64,000 bases of DNA, from NCBI GenBank assembly GCA_964525185.1, contig CAZGFQ010000001.1, positions 1 to 64,000 on the forward strand, in the 5' to 3' direction. This document shows, piece by piece, positions 43,877-52,718 of the stretch. How positions within the stretch are numbered: the stretch's first letter is position 1; every line of letters begins with the position of its first letter. Below the pieces are notes generated by a model. It saw nothing but the letters and a program-made list of their open reading frames with translations, had not been told where the DNA came from and made no database searches. A program made the translations under genes and the position numbers. Origin of the DNA: JABHGY01 sp964525185 (lineage in GTDB: Bacteria > Fidelibacterota > Marinisomatia > Marinisomatales > UBA1611).

Positions 43877-44742
43877 CAAAACACCCACGTATAACCCATG
43901 GCAACGACCACGGTAACATGAATAATCATGATAACAATCATCGTGTATGCAAATGGCTTATGAATCACATGCCAATAATGAAAAAGAGAATGGGCTGCAG
44001 ACCAAAATGCAATTTGTCGATCCATTTTAACAATTTGACGTAAAGAATGCTTAAAAGATTTCATATCGGAATCTGAAACAGAAGCGGATGATTGAATATC
44101 TTTTTTAATTTTTTGCCATTTGAACCAACCGGTAATATCCATAAAAAGGATAGTAAAAATGCCCCATAACCCTCTTTTTTCAATTTGATCTGCACCAGAT
44201 AAATCTCGGATGTGGTTAATGGTTTGGTTAGAAATACTAAATTTATTTTGAAAAGTTTGAATGATGTTCGAGAGATTGTCTTTGAATTCATCTCTTGTTA
44301 ATTCTTTCCCACTGACACGATGAGGAATCTTGATATAGATATAACGTCCGATAAATCCACTGGAAGCCACAGCTACCATGGACCAATAAGAGATAGAAAC
44401 CAAACCACCAAATTTAAAAGCTGTATGAAAGGTGACGAGAATAGGTCCAGCTATTCCGAGAAAAATATGATAATTAAGCCATGTAGGCAATTTGCCCCAT
44501 TTCTTAAAAATTCCAACACGCTTTCTCAGGGAATACGCAAACATAATGATCATCATTAAACTACCTGCAATTCCAAGTCCATGACCAATAAATCCACCTG
44601 GTTTCCACGCGCGATGAAGAGCAATTCGGGGACGATCAATCATGGATGCACCATAATAGTCCCCCGCCGTCAGTAAAATCCACACAACAAACCCAAAGGT
44701 TATGAATGAAAAAAAGGTAATGATATATCGATGGATATTCAT
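43876..44742 (-). CDS. Membrane cytochrome b-like protein
   Basis: The 288-residue protein has about five to six hydrophobic helices with conserved His: HGLGIAGSLMMIIMFAY, YHIFLGIAGPILVTFHTAFK and HSLFHYWHVIHKPFAYTMIV. The pattern suggests one or two b hemes and a quinone or flavin contact, in the spirit of ferric-reductase or cytochrome b561 proteins; I cannot name the family. It is the first gene of the multiheme operon and is probably the membrane hub linking NAD(P)H to the periplasmic cytochromes. Confidence 0.7.
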   Translation of the reverse strand: MNIHRYIITFFSFITFGFVVWILLTAGDYYGASMIDRPRIALHRAWKPGGFIGHGLGIAGSLMMIIMFAYSLRKRVGIFKKWGKLPTWLNYHIFLGIAGPILVTFHTAFKFGGLVSISYWSMVAVASSGFIGRYIYIKIPHRVSGKELTRDEFKDNLSNIIQTFQNKFSISNQTINHIRDLSGADQIEKRGLWGIFTILFMDITGWFKWQKIKKDIQSSASVSDSDMKSFKHSLRQIVKMDRQIAFWSAAHSLFHYWHVIHKPFAYTMIVIMIIHVTVVVAMGYTWVF

Positions 44743-44786
44743 AACAAAAGTTACTTTAACAATTATGATAAACAGATTAAAATTTG

Positions 44787-44808
44787 ATTAGAAAATTCTA
44801 ATATTAGA
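44787..44808. promoter_or_regulatory. Rrf2-type operator candidate in the divergent promoter
   Basis: ATTAGA-AAAT-TCTAAT (44787-44802) repeats the core of the operator upstream of the Rrf2 gene. A second, overlapping palindrome TCTAAT-ATTAGA (44797-44808) extends it. The site lies between the cytochrome b start (44742) and the response regulator (44867). Confidence 0.72.
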
Positions 44809-44866
44809 ATGGCAGTTATTTATACTATTCAGATGTAAATTAATAGATGAATCATTGGAGCAGTTT

Positions 44867-45544
44867 GTGCACATTCTCATCATAGAAGATGAATCTTTTA
44901 TTGGCGAACATATAAAATCGTCTTTGATAGATCGTGGGTTTTCCTGTAAATGGTTTCAGAATGGGGAAGATGGATTAGAGTCCGCTGTAGTGGATTCTTA
45001 TGATTGTATTATTCTGGATAGACGCCTTCCAGATATGGAAGGGTTGGATATTTGCAAAGAAATTCGATATCAAGGCATCAGTACCCCCATTATTATGTTA
45101 ACAGCAATGGCGGATATTGACCAAAAAGTGGAGGGGTTGAATGCTGGAGCGGATGATTATATGACTAAACCCTTTTCTGCCGATGAATTGATTGCACGGT
45201 TAAATGCCGTTGTACGTCGAATTACATTCCAAAAAAAACCAATACTTCAATTATCGAATGTAGAATTAAATCCATTAAAACGAACTGTAAAAGTGGATGG
45301 CAAATTGATTACAATGTCAAATCGAGAATTTATATTATTACAATATTTAATGCACCATGGAGGAAAACCATTAACACGGAGTCAAATATTTGATCATGTA
45401 TGGGGTGATTCCGGAGGTTCCGAATCTAATGTAGTTGATGTATATATAAATTACATTCGTAAAAAAATTGATATAAATCCAAAAATGGATTCGCACATTA
45501 TTACAATGAGAGGATATGGGTATAGGTTCAATGAAGATGCCTAA
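44867..45544 (+). CDS. OmpR/PhoB-type response regulator
   Basis: The start is GTG 44867, six bases after GGAG, giving 225 residues (HILIIEDESFIGEHIKSS). The receiver domain has the acidic pair (IIEDE), the phospho-accepting Asp in CIILDRRLPDMEG and the Lys of MTKPFS. The C-terminal winged helix (NREFILLQYLMHHGGKPLTR; VDVYINYIRKKID) is of the OmpR family. It is paired with the kinase gene downstream (14-bp overlap) and diverges from the multiheme operon, so control of that operon is plausible. Confidence 0.93.
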   Translation: MHILIIEDESFIGEHIKSSLIDRGFSCKWFQNGEDGLESAVVDSYDCIILDRRLPDMEGLDICKEIRYQGISTPIIMLTAMADIDQKVEGLNAGADDYMTKPFSADELIARLNAVVRRITFQKKPILQLSNVELNPLKRTVKVDGKLITMSNREFILLQYLMHHGGKPLTRSQIFDHVWGDSGGSESNVVDVYINYIRKKIDINPKMDSHIITMRGYGYRFNEDA

Positions 45545-46919
45545 ACTTACACTTCATGCTAAAATTGTTCTTTGGTCTTCATTGGTTGTTGGCATCATTC
45601 TAATTGTGTTTAGTATAGAATCCATTTTATTAATTAGGAATAAATTAGGTGAGGATGTAGATCATAGATTAGAATCGGAAGCACACGAAATAATTCAAAC
45701 ATTTGGATTAGTAGATGGACAAGTAAAAATTATACATGAATTTGAATGGGAAGAACCTCACCACGTTTCTGAAGAAGATGCTATATACATTTTATACGCA
45801 GATGAAACTCGAAAAGAAATAATAAGGTCGAAAAATTATTTAGGAAAAGCATCTCCTATTTCGTCTATTTCATTTGATTCCTTAAATACAACATTCAAAA
45901 CACATATAGTTAATGACATAAAAATCCGTTTTGCAGCAAAACCTTTTAGTTTTAATGAGACACATAAAGGTTGGCTCATAACAGGAATGACTTTTGATGG
46001 ATTGAACCATGTTCAAAATGTTATTTTGGGTGTATATGCCTTTATTTTTCCGCTTGCAATGCTCATCGCTTTTTTAGGCAGTTCAGTTGTGGCTAGAAAA
46101 GCACTTGAACCTGTGTTAGATATATCAGAAACAGTTCGACATATTCATTCTCGTAATTTAGATCAAGAACTCAATGTTTTGGATTCAAAAGATGAAATTG
46201 CCCATTTAGCAGATACAATAAATGATCTACTCAAACGATTGCGCATAAGTTTTAAAACTATTCGCCAATTCACAGCTAATGCTTCTCATGAATTAAAAAT
46301 ACCATTATCTATCGTTAAGGCAGAATTAGACCAATTACAAAAAGTAGATCAAAATACGTTAAAAAACGAATCTTTAGAAAGAACTAAACTTGAATTAAAT
46401 CGAATGGCGAAACTTATTGGTGACTTGTCAACGCTTGCGAAAACGGATACAAAACAAATCATGATCAATAAACAAACCGTTTGGCTAAACGATATAATTC
46501 ATGATGAAATTGAACGATATCGACCTACATCAAATGAGAAAAATATTGCATTAGTTGTAGATAAATTACCATCAGTTTCAGTGCATGCTGACCCTCACTG
46601 GATGCAGGTTTTAGCATCAAACTTACTTGATAATGCTATTAAATTTTCACCTAATGGTTCAACCGTTAACATACACATTATTGATAAAGATAAACAATTT
46701 TATGAATTAAGTATTACAGATAACGGCCCTGGAATTCAGGATACTGAAATTGAGAATGTAACACGTAGATTTTATCGATCTGAACCGGCTAATAATATAT
46801 CAGGTAGCGGTTTAGGATTATCAATAGTGGAATGGGTTGCGAAATCTCATGGAGGAGAAATTGTTTTTAAAAATAATGATGGCGGTGGATTAACCGTCAC
46901 TCTCACGATTCCAAAATAA
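45531..46919 (+). CDS. Sensor histidine kinase
   Basis: I use the ATG at 45531 (462 residues; other in-frame ATGs lie at 45516 and 45537). Two membrane helices (about 10-35 and 170-190) bracket a periplasmic sensor with a His/Glu/Trp-rich stretch (IIHEFEWEEPHHVSEED), possibly metal-binding. A HAMP segment is followed by the H box FTANASHELKIPLS, N box LLDNAIKFSPNG, and DNGPGI and GSGLGLSIVEW. The general pattern resembles CusS/CopS-type copper kinases; the copper-handling genes next door fit this, but the signal is unproven. Confidence 0.9.
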   Translation: MKMPKLTLHAKIVLWSSLVVGIILIVFSIESILLIRNKLGEDVDHRLESEAHEIIQTFGLVDGQVKIIHEFEWEEPHHVSEEDAIYILYADETRKEIIRSKNYLGKASPISSISFDSLNTTFKTHIVNDIKIRFAAKPFSFNETHKGWLITGMTFDGLNHVQNVILGVYAFIFPLAMLIAFLGSSVVARKALEPVLDISETVRHIHSRNLDQELNVLDSKDEIAHLADTINDLLKRLRISFKTIRQFTANASHELKIPLSIVKAELDQLQKVDQNTLKNESLERTKLELNRMAKLIGDLSTLAKTDTKQIMINKQTVWLNDIIHDEIERYRPTSNEKNIALVVDKLPSVSVHADPHWMQVLASNLLDNAIKFSPNGSTVNIHIIDKDKQFYELSITDNGPGIQDTEIENVTRRFYRSEPANNISGSGLGLSIVEWVAKSHGGEIVFKNNDGGGLTVTLTIPK

Positions 46920-46920
46920 T

Positions 46921-47079
46921 TTATTTTAGTAAATAAGTTTCAATTACCCATCCCGAACCAAAAATAATTCCTCCAGCTAATAAGAGTTTAGGGTCCATTA
47001 AAGCAGGAAATTTGATTATAAATCCAATCCCAATCACGGTTATACCTAAAATTTCTAAAGCTTTTGCTAAATAATACAT
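46921..47079 (-). CDS. 52-residue two-helix membrane protein
   Basis: This short gene reads MYYLAKALEILGITVIGIGF, continues through IIKFPALMDPKLLLAGGIIF and ends with VIETYLLK. It holds two membrane helices with a short loop. Its ATG overlaps the stop of the 157-residue membrane protein gene (TAATG), a sign of translational coupling, and it ends one base from the kinase gene on the other strand. I recognise no family. Confidence 0.7.
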   Translation of the reverse strand: MYYLAKALEILGITVIGIGFIIKFPALMDPKLLLAGGIIFGSGWVIETYLLK

Positions 47080-47552
47080 TATAAAGCTTCATCCATTTCA
47101 TTTATAAGAGAAATTTGCTCCCTAAAGGCAGTGTTTTTTATTTTTAAAGCATAAAAGTGATATACAATACCTAAAAGAAATAATTGCCCATGAAGCCATC
47201 CTATAGAAAAGTCATTATCAGCTGCACCGCCTAAAATAAAAATGGTTCCAAATATTAGAACTGTTAAACTAACATGTTTATAAATTGGACCTTTAATTTT
47301 AGCCATACTGATTTGAAATGTTTGCGCTTTTTCTAATTGGGCAATAAGTGGTTTATATGCTTTTGATGTTGCAATAAAAAAATACAGAACCAATGTTTCC
47401 GTGAATGATAAAATTATCATAGTAACAGTAGCAATTCGGGGGTGATTAACCCCAAAAATAGTTTGGTGTGTTACACCCGCATATCCTGTCAATACGAGTA
47501 AAAGGGTCGTTAAGCCCATTAGGGCATAACATGAAATTAAAAATATCCACAT
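47079..47552 (-). CDS. Four-helix membrane protein of unknown function
   Basis: The 157-residue protein has four hydrophobic helices (MWIFLISCYALMGLTTLLLV; ATVTMIILSFTETLVLYFFI; HVSLTVLIFGTIFILGGAAD; LHGQLFLLGIVYHFYALKI) and a cytoplasmic linker between helices 2 and 3. It shares a divergent promoter with the CusF-SCO gene and is coupled to the 52-residue protein. A role in respiratory or metal homeostasis is possible by context only. Confidence 0.65.
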   Translation of the reverse strand: MWIFLISCYALMGLTTLLLVLTGYAGVTHQTIFGVNHPRIATVTMIILSFTETLVLYFFIATSKAYKPLIAQLEKAQTFQISMAKIKGPIYKHVSLTVLIFGTIFILGGAADNDFSIGWLHGQLFLLGIVYHFYALKIKNTAFREQISLINEMDEAL

Positions 47553-47623
47553 TTATTATTTATCCTTTAAATAAGAAGGCGGGAATTTCGAATAAAATGA
47601 ACTTAAAAAGGAATGAAAAGATC

Positions 47624-48523
47624 ATGAGTTCTATTCAAAATGTCGTTTTAATATTCCGTGTGAAAAAGAAGTTACAATTACACCAATGGCTAGGATTCTT
47701 ATTATTCATAAATATTATTGCCTGTTCGGAAAAAACTACTTATTCGGTCATTGGCACAGTATCCGACATTCAAATGGAGGAAAAAACAATCATAGTTCGA
47801 CATGATTCTATTCCCGGACTCATGATGTCTATGACGATGCCATTTCATGTAAAACACATTAAAGAAATAGAACACCTAACTCTCGGTGATAGCATTCATT
47901 TCGATTTCATTTGGATGGATGATTCACCTTATATCGAAAATGTAAATGTTGTGGGTAAAGGAGCTAGATTTGATGAAAATGATGTAGATGATTTTTGGGA
48001 AGAAGAATCATTTAAAAAAAGTTTAGGTGATATTATTGATAATGGATCATTTCTCAATGAAAAAGGGGAATTGGTACAATTGTCTGAATCTGACGGTTCA
48101 TTTAGAATTATTTCTTTTATATTTTCTCGTTGCCCAATGCCAAATTTATGTCCAGCCATTGTTTTCAAAAATCAATACCTTGCCAGTGCTTTCAAGGATC
48201 ATAATCAAGTTGAACTCATTATGATAAGTTTTGATTATGCATATGATTCACCTAAAATATTGATGGAAAAATATGGATCTGCCGTTTCACCATTTCCGCA
48301 ATGGCATATATGGTCAAGCCAGAATCATTCATCAGATATAATGTGGTTAGCCAAACAAACTGGATTTGAATTTTGGGGTGTTGAGCAGAATCAAATAGGA
48401 CATAATTTGCGCACGATTATATTAGATCCGAATCGTCGATGGATTAAAACATATGTAGGTGATCAATGGCGTGGCAAAGACATTAAAAATGACCTACTTC
48501 AAATAATGAAAATCTATAAATAA
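47624..48523 (+). CDS. CusF-like/SCO1 fusion lipoprotein
   Basis: The start at ATG 47624 leaves a basic signal peptide ending in a lipobox (LLFINIIACSEK), 299 residues; an ATG at 47597 is also possible. Two domains follow: a CusF-like beta barrel (YSVIGTVSDIQMEEKTII; PGLMMSMTMPFHV, Met/His-rich copper site) at about 45-115, and an SCO1/SenC domain (about 145-295) with a copper-binding pair C-x5-C in FSRCPMPNLCPA and His in GHNLRTIIL. The fusion suggests copper transfer from a CusF-like donor site to an SCO-type chaperone. Here the SCO cysteine spacing is CPMPNLC. Confidence 0.82.
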   Translation: MSSIQNVVLIFRVKKKLQLHQWLGFLLFINIIACSEKTTYSVIGTVSDIQMEEKTIIVRHDSIPGLMMSMTMPFHVKHIKEIEHLTLGDSIHFDFIWMDDSPYIENVNVVGKGARFDENDVDDFWEEESFKKSLGDIIDNGSFLNEKGELVQLSESDGSFRIISFIFSRCPMPNLCPAIVFKNQYLASAFKDHNQVELIMISFDYAYDSPKILMEKYGSAVSPFPQWHIWSSQNHSSDIMWLAKQTGFEFWGVEQNQIGHNLRTIILDPNRRWIKTYVGDQWRGKDIKNDLLQIMKIYK

Positions 48524-48553
48524 AAAAGCCCCAGCAGATGCTGAGGCTTTTTT
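48522..48553. terminator. Bidirectional terminator between CusF-SCO and the complex III operon
   Basis: AAAAAAGCC(C)CAGC, loop AGAT, GCTG(A)GGCTTTTTT form a 13-bp stem with one mismatch, flanked by A and T runs on both sides, so both converging units can end here. Confidence 0.92.
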
Positions 48554-48573
48554 GTCATTTTTTGATTTATAAT

Positions 48574-51570
48574 TTACCACTCATCTTCATCGTCCCATTC
48601 GTCCTCATCGTCATCACTTTCTTCTTCATCAAAATTATATCCATTTTCGTCAAAATACTGTTTCACAATATTAGTAATATCTTTTTGACCTTTCATAGCC
48701 CAAATGAAATCACGAATCCCTTCTAACATTGCAGTTGTATCGCCATCCAAAGCTATTAAATGTTTTCCATAAATATCCGAAGCATATTCATCTTCAAATA
48801 AATCAGGTGTGGGGAGGAAAGGAGCTGGCATTTTTGTTCCGGGCATAATGACCATCGGATCTTTTAACCAATCAACAATCCATTCAGCACGAAGGCGATC
48901 TTTTGCCATGGCTAAATTGGGCGCCCAAGCTTGAGCACCTTGAATAGGGAATGTTGAACCATAGAAATGGCAATTGTTACATGCTCCAAAATCTGCACTT
49001 GCTAACTTTTCGCCTGCTTTATACTTACCCGAAATAGAGACAGAATGATCTGACTCATACGCAAGCAATTGATTGTCAGCATACTGGAATGAACGAATAA
49101 TAGAATTCCATTGGTCATCTGTCATATTAAAAGAAGGCATCCGAACTTGTAGATTCGGTCGAATGGTTGTTGGCGCATTAAAGAAATTAAATAACCAGTC
49201 GGGTTGTGTTTTACTGCCTTGTGTATTCAAGTTTGGTGGAGAAAAATCTGCAGGTCCGATTACATCAGCAATTTGGCCACCAAAATTGTCAATAATATGG
49301 CATCCTTGACAGTTAAACTCTTTAATAAGTTTTCGCCCTTCATACACAAGTTCATCACTCACATATTGATCGGCTTGCATTTTAGGACTCACTTCATTTT
49401 CTGTAAAACTCAAAATGGCAGTCACAAGCGCTTCAACTTCTATGTCACTGAAAGCAAAGTTTGGCATTCTCAATTTATCTTCAGCAGGTGACTCTTTCCC
49501 ATGATCAAAAATTCTAGGGTTCTCCAATTTCCGTGTAAACCAGGCATGATTTACATGTTCAATGTCATGGATATAACCGAAATCAAGTTTAACAACTGGT
49601 TTTGATCCTTCGAATGTTAATTCAGTCCCAATTGGTTTTGCATCTTCATATCCGGGAATATTGTGGCATCCAAAACATCCGTAATATCGGAAACTTTTAT
49701 CAGCAACATATTCCATTTTCTCATCATGAGACATATTTGCTAATGTAGATTTTGCAAATGCTTCAGTATTCATTTTAGATAACCAACCAAAAGCAATAGT
49801 GTCTAATTGTGCTTTATCTAATTCAATATTATCCATTGCTTCAAATTCAGGATTTGTAAAAGATCTTAAGTAGGCTGTAATATCTTTTGCTTCTTGGTCC
49901 GATAATCTTAAATCGGGCATACGAGTTCCCGGCCAATAATCACTAGGATTTTTAATCCAATTGTATACCCATTCAGCGGATCCTTTTGACCCAAGGCCAA
50001 TCAGATTTGGCCCATGGTCCTTAAGAATAGACTCAATAGAAATATCTTCAGTCATATTTTCAGATTCCGGTTCAACTATATGACAACCACGACACCCAAC
50101 GGCATTAAAAAGTTCCTCACCTTTAACCGCATCACCCATAAATCTATGATCGTTTTCTGTCGATACTTCTTTCCCATTAGGGAACAAATAATGAACCATA
50201 GTCATAATTTCAGTATCATTACGTTTTACCATGTCTGAACTAGAATTATTATCCTGTCCAAAGAAATGTGGCATTCGAGTGTTATGTCTGAATTCTCTTG
50301 GAGCTTTTATCCACTTTGCTGTCCAATTTTTATCTAATTTTTCAGATACTTTACCTAGATCCGGCCCTGCTTTTCTGCGTTCTTCATATCGTTGAATTAA
50401 GTGGCACCCATTACATCCACTCTTTTCGATGAGAGATAGTCCAAGTGTGAGTTTATCAGCATCATTGATATAAGCTTCTTTTTGATGACACTTAAAACAG
50501 CTTGCTTCGGTATAACTAGACGGAAGCATTGGCTGTAACCAATGATGCATTTTCTCCCAATCATACTCTTCTTCCCATCGCTCTTTTTCTTCTTCAGAGT
50601 CGGGCATATGAACGGCAGAAACGAAGGAAGTTCCTCGCGCACGTCCAGAGTGACAGCCTGTACAACCAAATTCCGTCATTGGATGTGGAGATGCTGAACT
50701 TAAATATGTGTCCAAATTAGGATGCGTTCTATAAGGTTGTTCTGCTTCAGCAAAATCTGGATTTGTAATACCTAAATGACAACTGGTACATCTATCCACT
50801 GATGGAACTTGTGTGAAATTCACATTGTACTTGATGTCTGGTACAACAATTTGTTTAACCTTGTAATACGGATTCATAAAATCAAGAATAGGTAAATCAC
50901 GGACTAAATCACCCACTTTATTCATGAATGACATATGTTTTCTATCTATTTTTTCTAACTTATTTTGAACAAGTAACACATCAGCCAATACACGATTTAA
51001 TTCTTCTGTAGAAGCTTTTACCTCGCTATTCATTTCTTTTATAAGTTTTTCAGTATTTGCAATGTCTGTTTCAGTTGCTTCTTTTTTTAATTTATATGAA
51101 TGAAGCAGGTCCTTTGCCTCATCAAATAAGAGTCTATTTTCAGCCGAATGGTCTTCACCATGATCTGAACCATGGGTATTATCTTTTTCTACTAAATACT
51201 TTAAAGCATCAATTTCTGAATTTTGACCTTGGTAATCCATATTATGTTTATAAAAAATACCATTTAAAGTCACTAATCGAGCGTCTAGGGAATCGGCTAA
51301 ATGTGTTTTAGCATCTAAATTATTTTGTGCATCCTGAGCTTTTTCTTCGTAGGAGACACGTTCATTTTTAACCGTCTCAAGCTCTTCAGCTAATTCAGCT
51401 TCTGCCATTTGAATTTCAAGTTGTCTGAAATTCCGTTGGTAGACTTTGTATTCGTCGTCATTATCATCAATAAACATCCAAACAAATGAAATCATAAAAA
51501 GGATGCTTGAAAGGGCGAACCATTTATTAAGTTGATGAATATTCCAATATCTTTCGTCGTTTTTAAACAT
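48574..51570 (-). CDS. Octaheme membrane-anchored cytochrome c of alternative complex III
   Basis: The 998-residue protein has one N-terminal membrane helix (WFALSSILFMISFVWMFI), a long coiled coil (about 45-215), then eight CxxCH motifs (CTSCH, CTGCH, CFKCH, CNGCH, CRGCH, CFGCH, CQGCH, CNNCH) with distal-Met candidates (RMPHFF, RMPDLR, RMPNFA, RMPSFN, KMPAPF). The C terminus is an acidic Trp-containing tail (EEESDDDEDEWDDEDEW). It is the last gene of the cytochrome b/Rieske operon, so it carries electrons from complex III to the oxidases. Such multiheme complex III subunits are known in several phyla. Confidence 0.92.
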   Translation of the reverse strand: MFKNDERYWNIHQLNKWFALSSILFMISFVWMFIDDNDDEYKVYQRNFRQLEIQMAEAELAEELETVKNERVSYEEKAQDAQNNLDAKTHLADSLDARLVTLNGIFYKHNMDYQGQNSEIDALKYLVEKDNTHGSDHGEDHSAENRLLFDEAKDLLHSYKLKKEATETDIANTEKLIKEMNSEVKASTEELNRVLADVLLVQNKLEKIDRKHMSFMNKVGDLVRDLPILDFMNPYYKVKQIVVPDIKYNVNFTQVPSVDRCTSCHLGITNPDFAEAEQPYRTHPNLDTYLSSASPHPMTEFGCTGCHSGRARGTSFVSAVHMPDSEEEKERWEEEYDWEKMHHWLQPMLPSSYTEASCFKCHQKEAYINDADKLTLGLSLIEKSGCNGCHLIQRYEERRKAGPDLGKVSEKLDKNWTAKWIKAPREFRHNTRMPHFFGQDNNSSSDMVKRNDTEIMTMVHYLFPNGKEVSTENDHRFMGDAVKGEELFNAVGCRGCHIVEPESENMTEDISIESILKDHGPNLIGLGSKGSAEWVYNWIKNPSDYWPGTRMPDLRLSDQEAKDITAYLRSFTNPEFEAMDNIELDKAQLDTIAFGWLSKMNTEAFAKSTLANMSHDEKMEYVADKSFRYYGCFGCHNIPGYEDAKPIGTELTFEGSKPVVKLDFGYIHDIEHVNHAWFTRKLENPRIFDHGKESPAEDKLRMPNFAFSDIEVEALVTAILSFTENEVSPKMQADQYVSDELVYEGRKLIKEFNCQGCHIIDNFGGQIADVIGPADFSPPNLNTQGSKTQPDWLFNFFNAPTTIRPNLQVRMPSFNMTDDQWNSIIRSFQYADNQLLAYESDHSVSISGKYKAGEKLASADFGACNNCHFYGSTFPIQGAQAWAPNLAMAKDRLRAEWIVDWLKDPMVIMPGTKMPAPFLPTPDLFEDEYASDIYGKHLIALDGDTTAMLEGIRDFIWAMKGQKDITNIVKQYFDENGYNFDEEESDDDEDEWDDEDEW

Positions 51571-51578
51571 ATGTCACT

Positions 51579-52697
51579 CTAAATGTTGAAGAACCATTCG
51601 GGAATGGCTATGATGTATTTAAGATTAAATAACCAACGCATATACATTTTAATGGGTAATGATAACATGGATAAACCAAATAGCATTAGAAATGTATATC
51701 GCACTGGACCGATTTCCTGAAAATAATTTTTTAACCAGGATTTAGCCAATATGATTGGCAGGACGCCCATATAACCAATCATAACTACAAAACCCATGCT
51801 TTCTCTCAGTAATATATTGGAAGGCATACCAGTCTCTAACATTTTTACCCAAATATATTCAGATAAATTGACATTGTTCAAAGGTACAACTTTATGTGCA
51901 TCCCAATATTCGAATGGGCCAAAGAAATTCCAGTTTGGACCACGGAAAAAAGTTCCAATAACAATTAGAAACAGCCATAAAACAACCCATCCATACATAA
52001 AAATAAACATCCCTATACGACGTTCTTTGAAAGAATAATAGCCATCACCTTTTTTATTTATATCCATATAAGGGATTGCCATCATTCCAATAATGATAAA
52101 CATTGGAAATACAATACCAGCAATCCATGGATCGAAATACACAAGCATTTCTTGTAATCCTAAGAAATACCACGGCGCTTTTGATGGGTTTGGTGTTGCT
52201 GCAGGATTAGCGGGTTCTTCTAATGGCGCTGCCACTAAAATGGACCAAACAATTAGAAACACCATAAACAAAATCAGAGCAATAAATTCTATGTAAACTA
52301 AATCAGGCCAGACCAATACTTTATCATCTGGATCATTGTATTCCATAGGTTTAAGACCATTTTCTAATCGATCATCATTTTGATATGCTTGATACATACT
52401 CCACCAAATCGTGATAAACATAGAATAGATCATTAGAATAATGGGGAAATTATCTGCCTTTGTTAGGGTAACATTGAAATTTTCATCGAAATATCCGACG
52501 ACAAAAAAGAAGGTAATGGCAATCATTCCACCATAAAACCCTGGTTTTGTCCATAGACGCCAAATTCCAAATTTCCGATGTATTTTTTCAAACCAATCTG
52601 TTGGTGGAAATACAAATGGAAAAGCAACAGTCAGAAACGTAAAGCTAACCGTTGGGGCTGAAAGAATATCAATTATATCTTTAAATGTTTGAAGCAC
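51579..52697 (-). CDS. Cytochrome b C-terminal (subunit IV-like) membrane protein
   Basis: The 372-residue protein has many helices and the cytochrome b6f subunit IV-like stretch PNPSKAPWYFLGLQEMLVYF with the quinol-site-like PDLVYIEF. It is the C-terminal half of a split cytochrome b, longer than plant subunit IV (extra helices at both ends). It follows the octaheme gene upstream order (cytochrome b N-terminal half lies 21 bp before it). Confidence 0.88.
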   Translation of the reverse strand: MLQTFKDIIDILSAPTVSFTFLTVAFPFVFPPTDWFEKIHRKFGIWRLWTKPGFYGGMIAITFFFVVGYFDENFNVTLTKADNFPIILMIYSMFITIWWSMYQAYQNDDRLENGLKPMEYNDPDDKVLVWPDLVYIEFIALILFMVFLIVWSILVAAPLEEPANPAATPNPSKAPWYFLGLQEMLVYFDPWIAGIVFPMFIIIGMMAIPYMDINKKGDGYYSFKERRIGMFIFMYGWVVLWLFLIVIGTFFRGPNWNFFGPFEYWDAHKVVPLNNVNLSEYIWVKMLETGMPSNILLRESMGFVVMIGYMGVLPIILAKSWLKNYFQEIGPVRYTFLMLFGLSMLSLPIKMYMRWLFNLKYIIAIPEWFFNI

Positions 52698-52718
52698 AAG
52701 AAACCTCGTAATTTGAGT

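Noticed and set aside
42000..43900. Slightly higher GC content, possibly recent transfer
   Set aside because: The shift is modest and visible by eye only; the genes are coupled to AT-richer neighbours and share the operon. Codon statistics would be needed to claim transfer.
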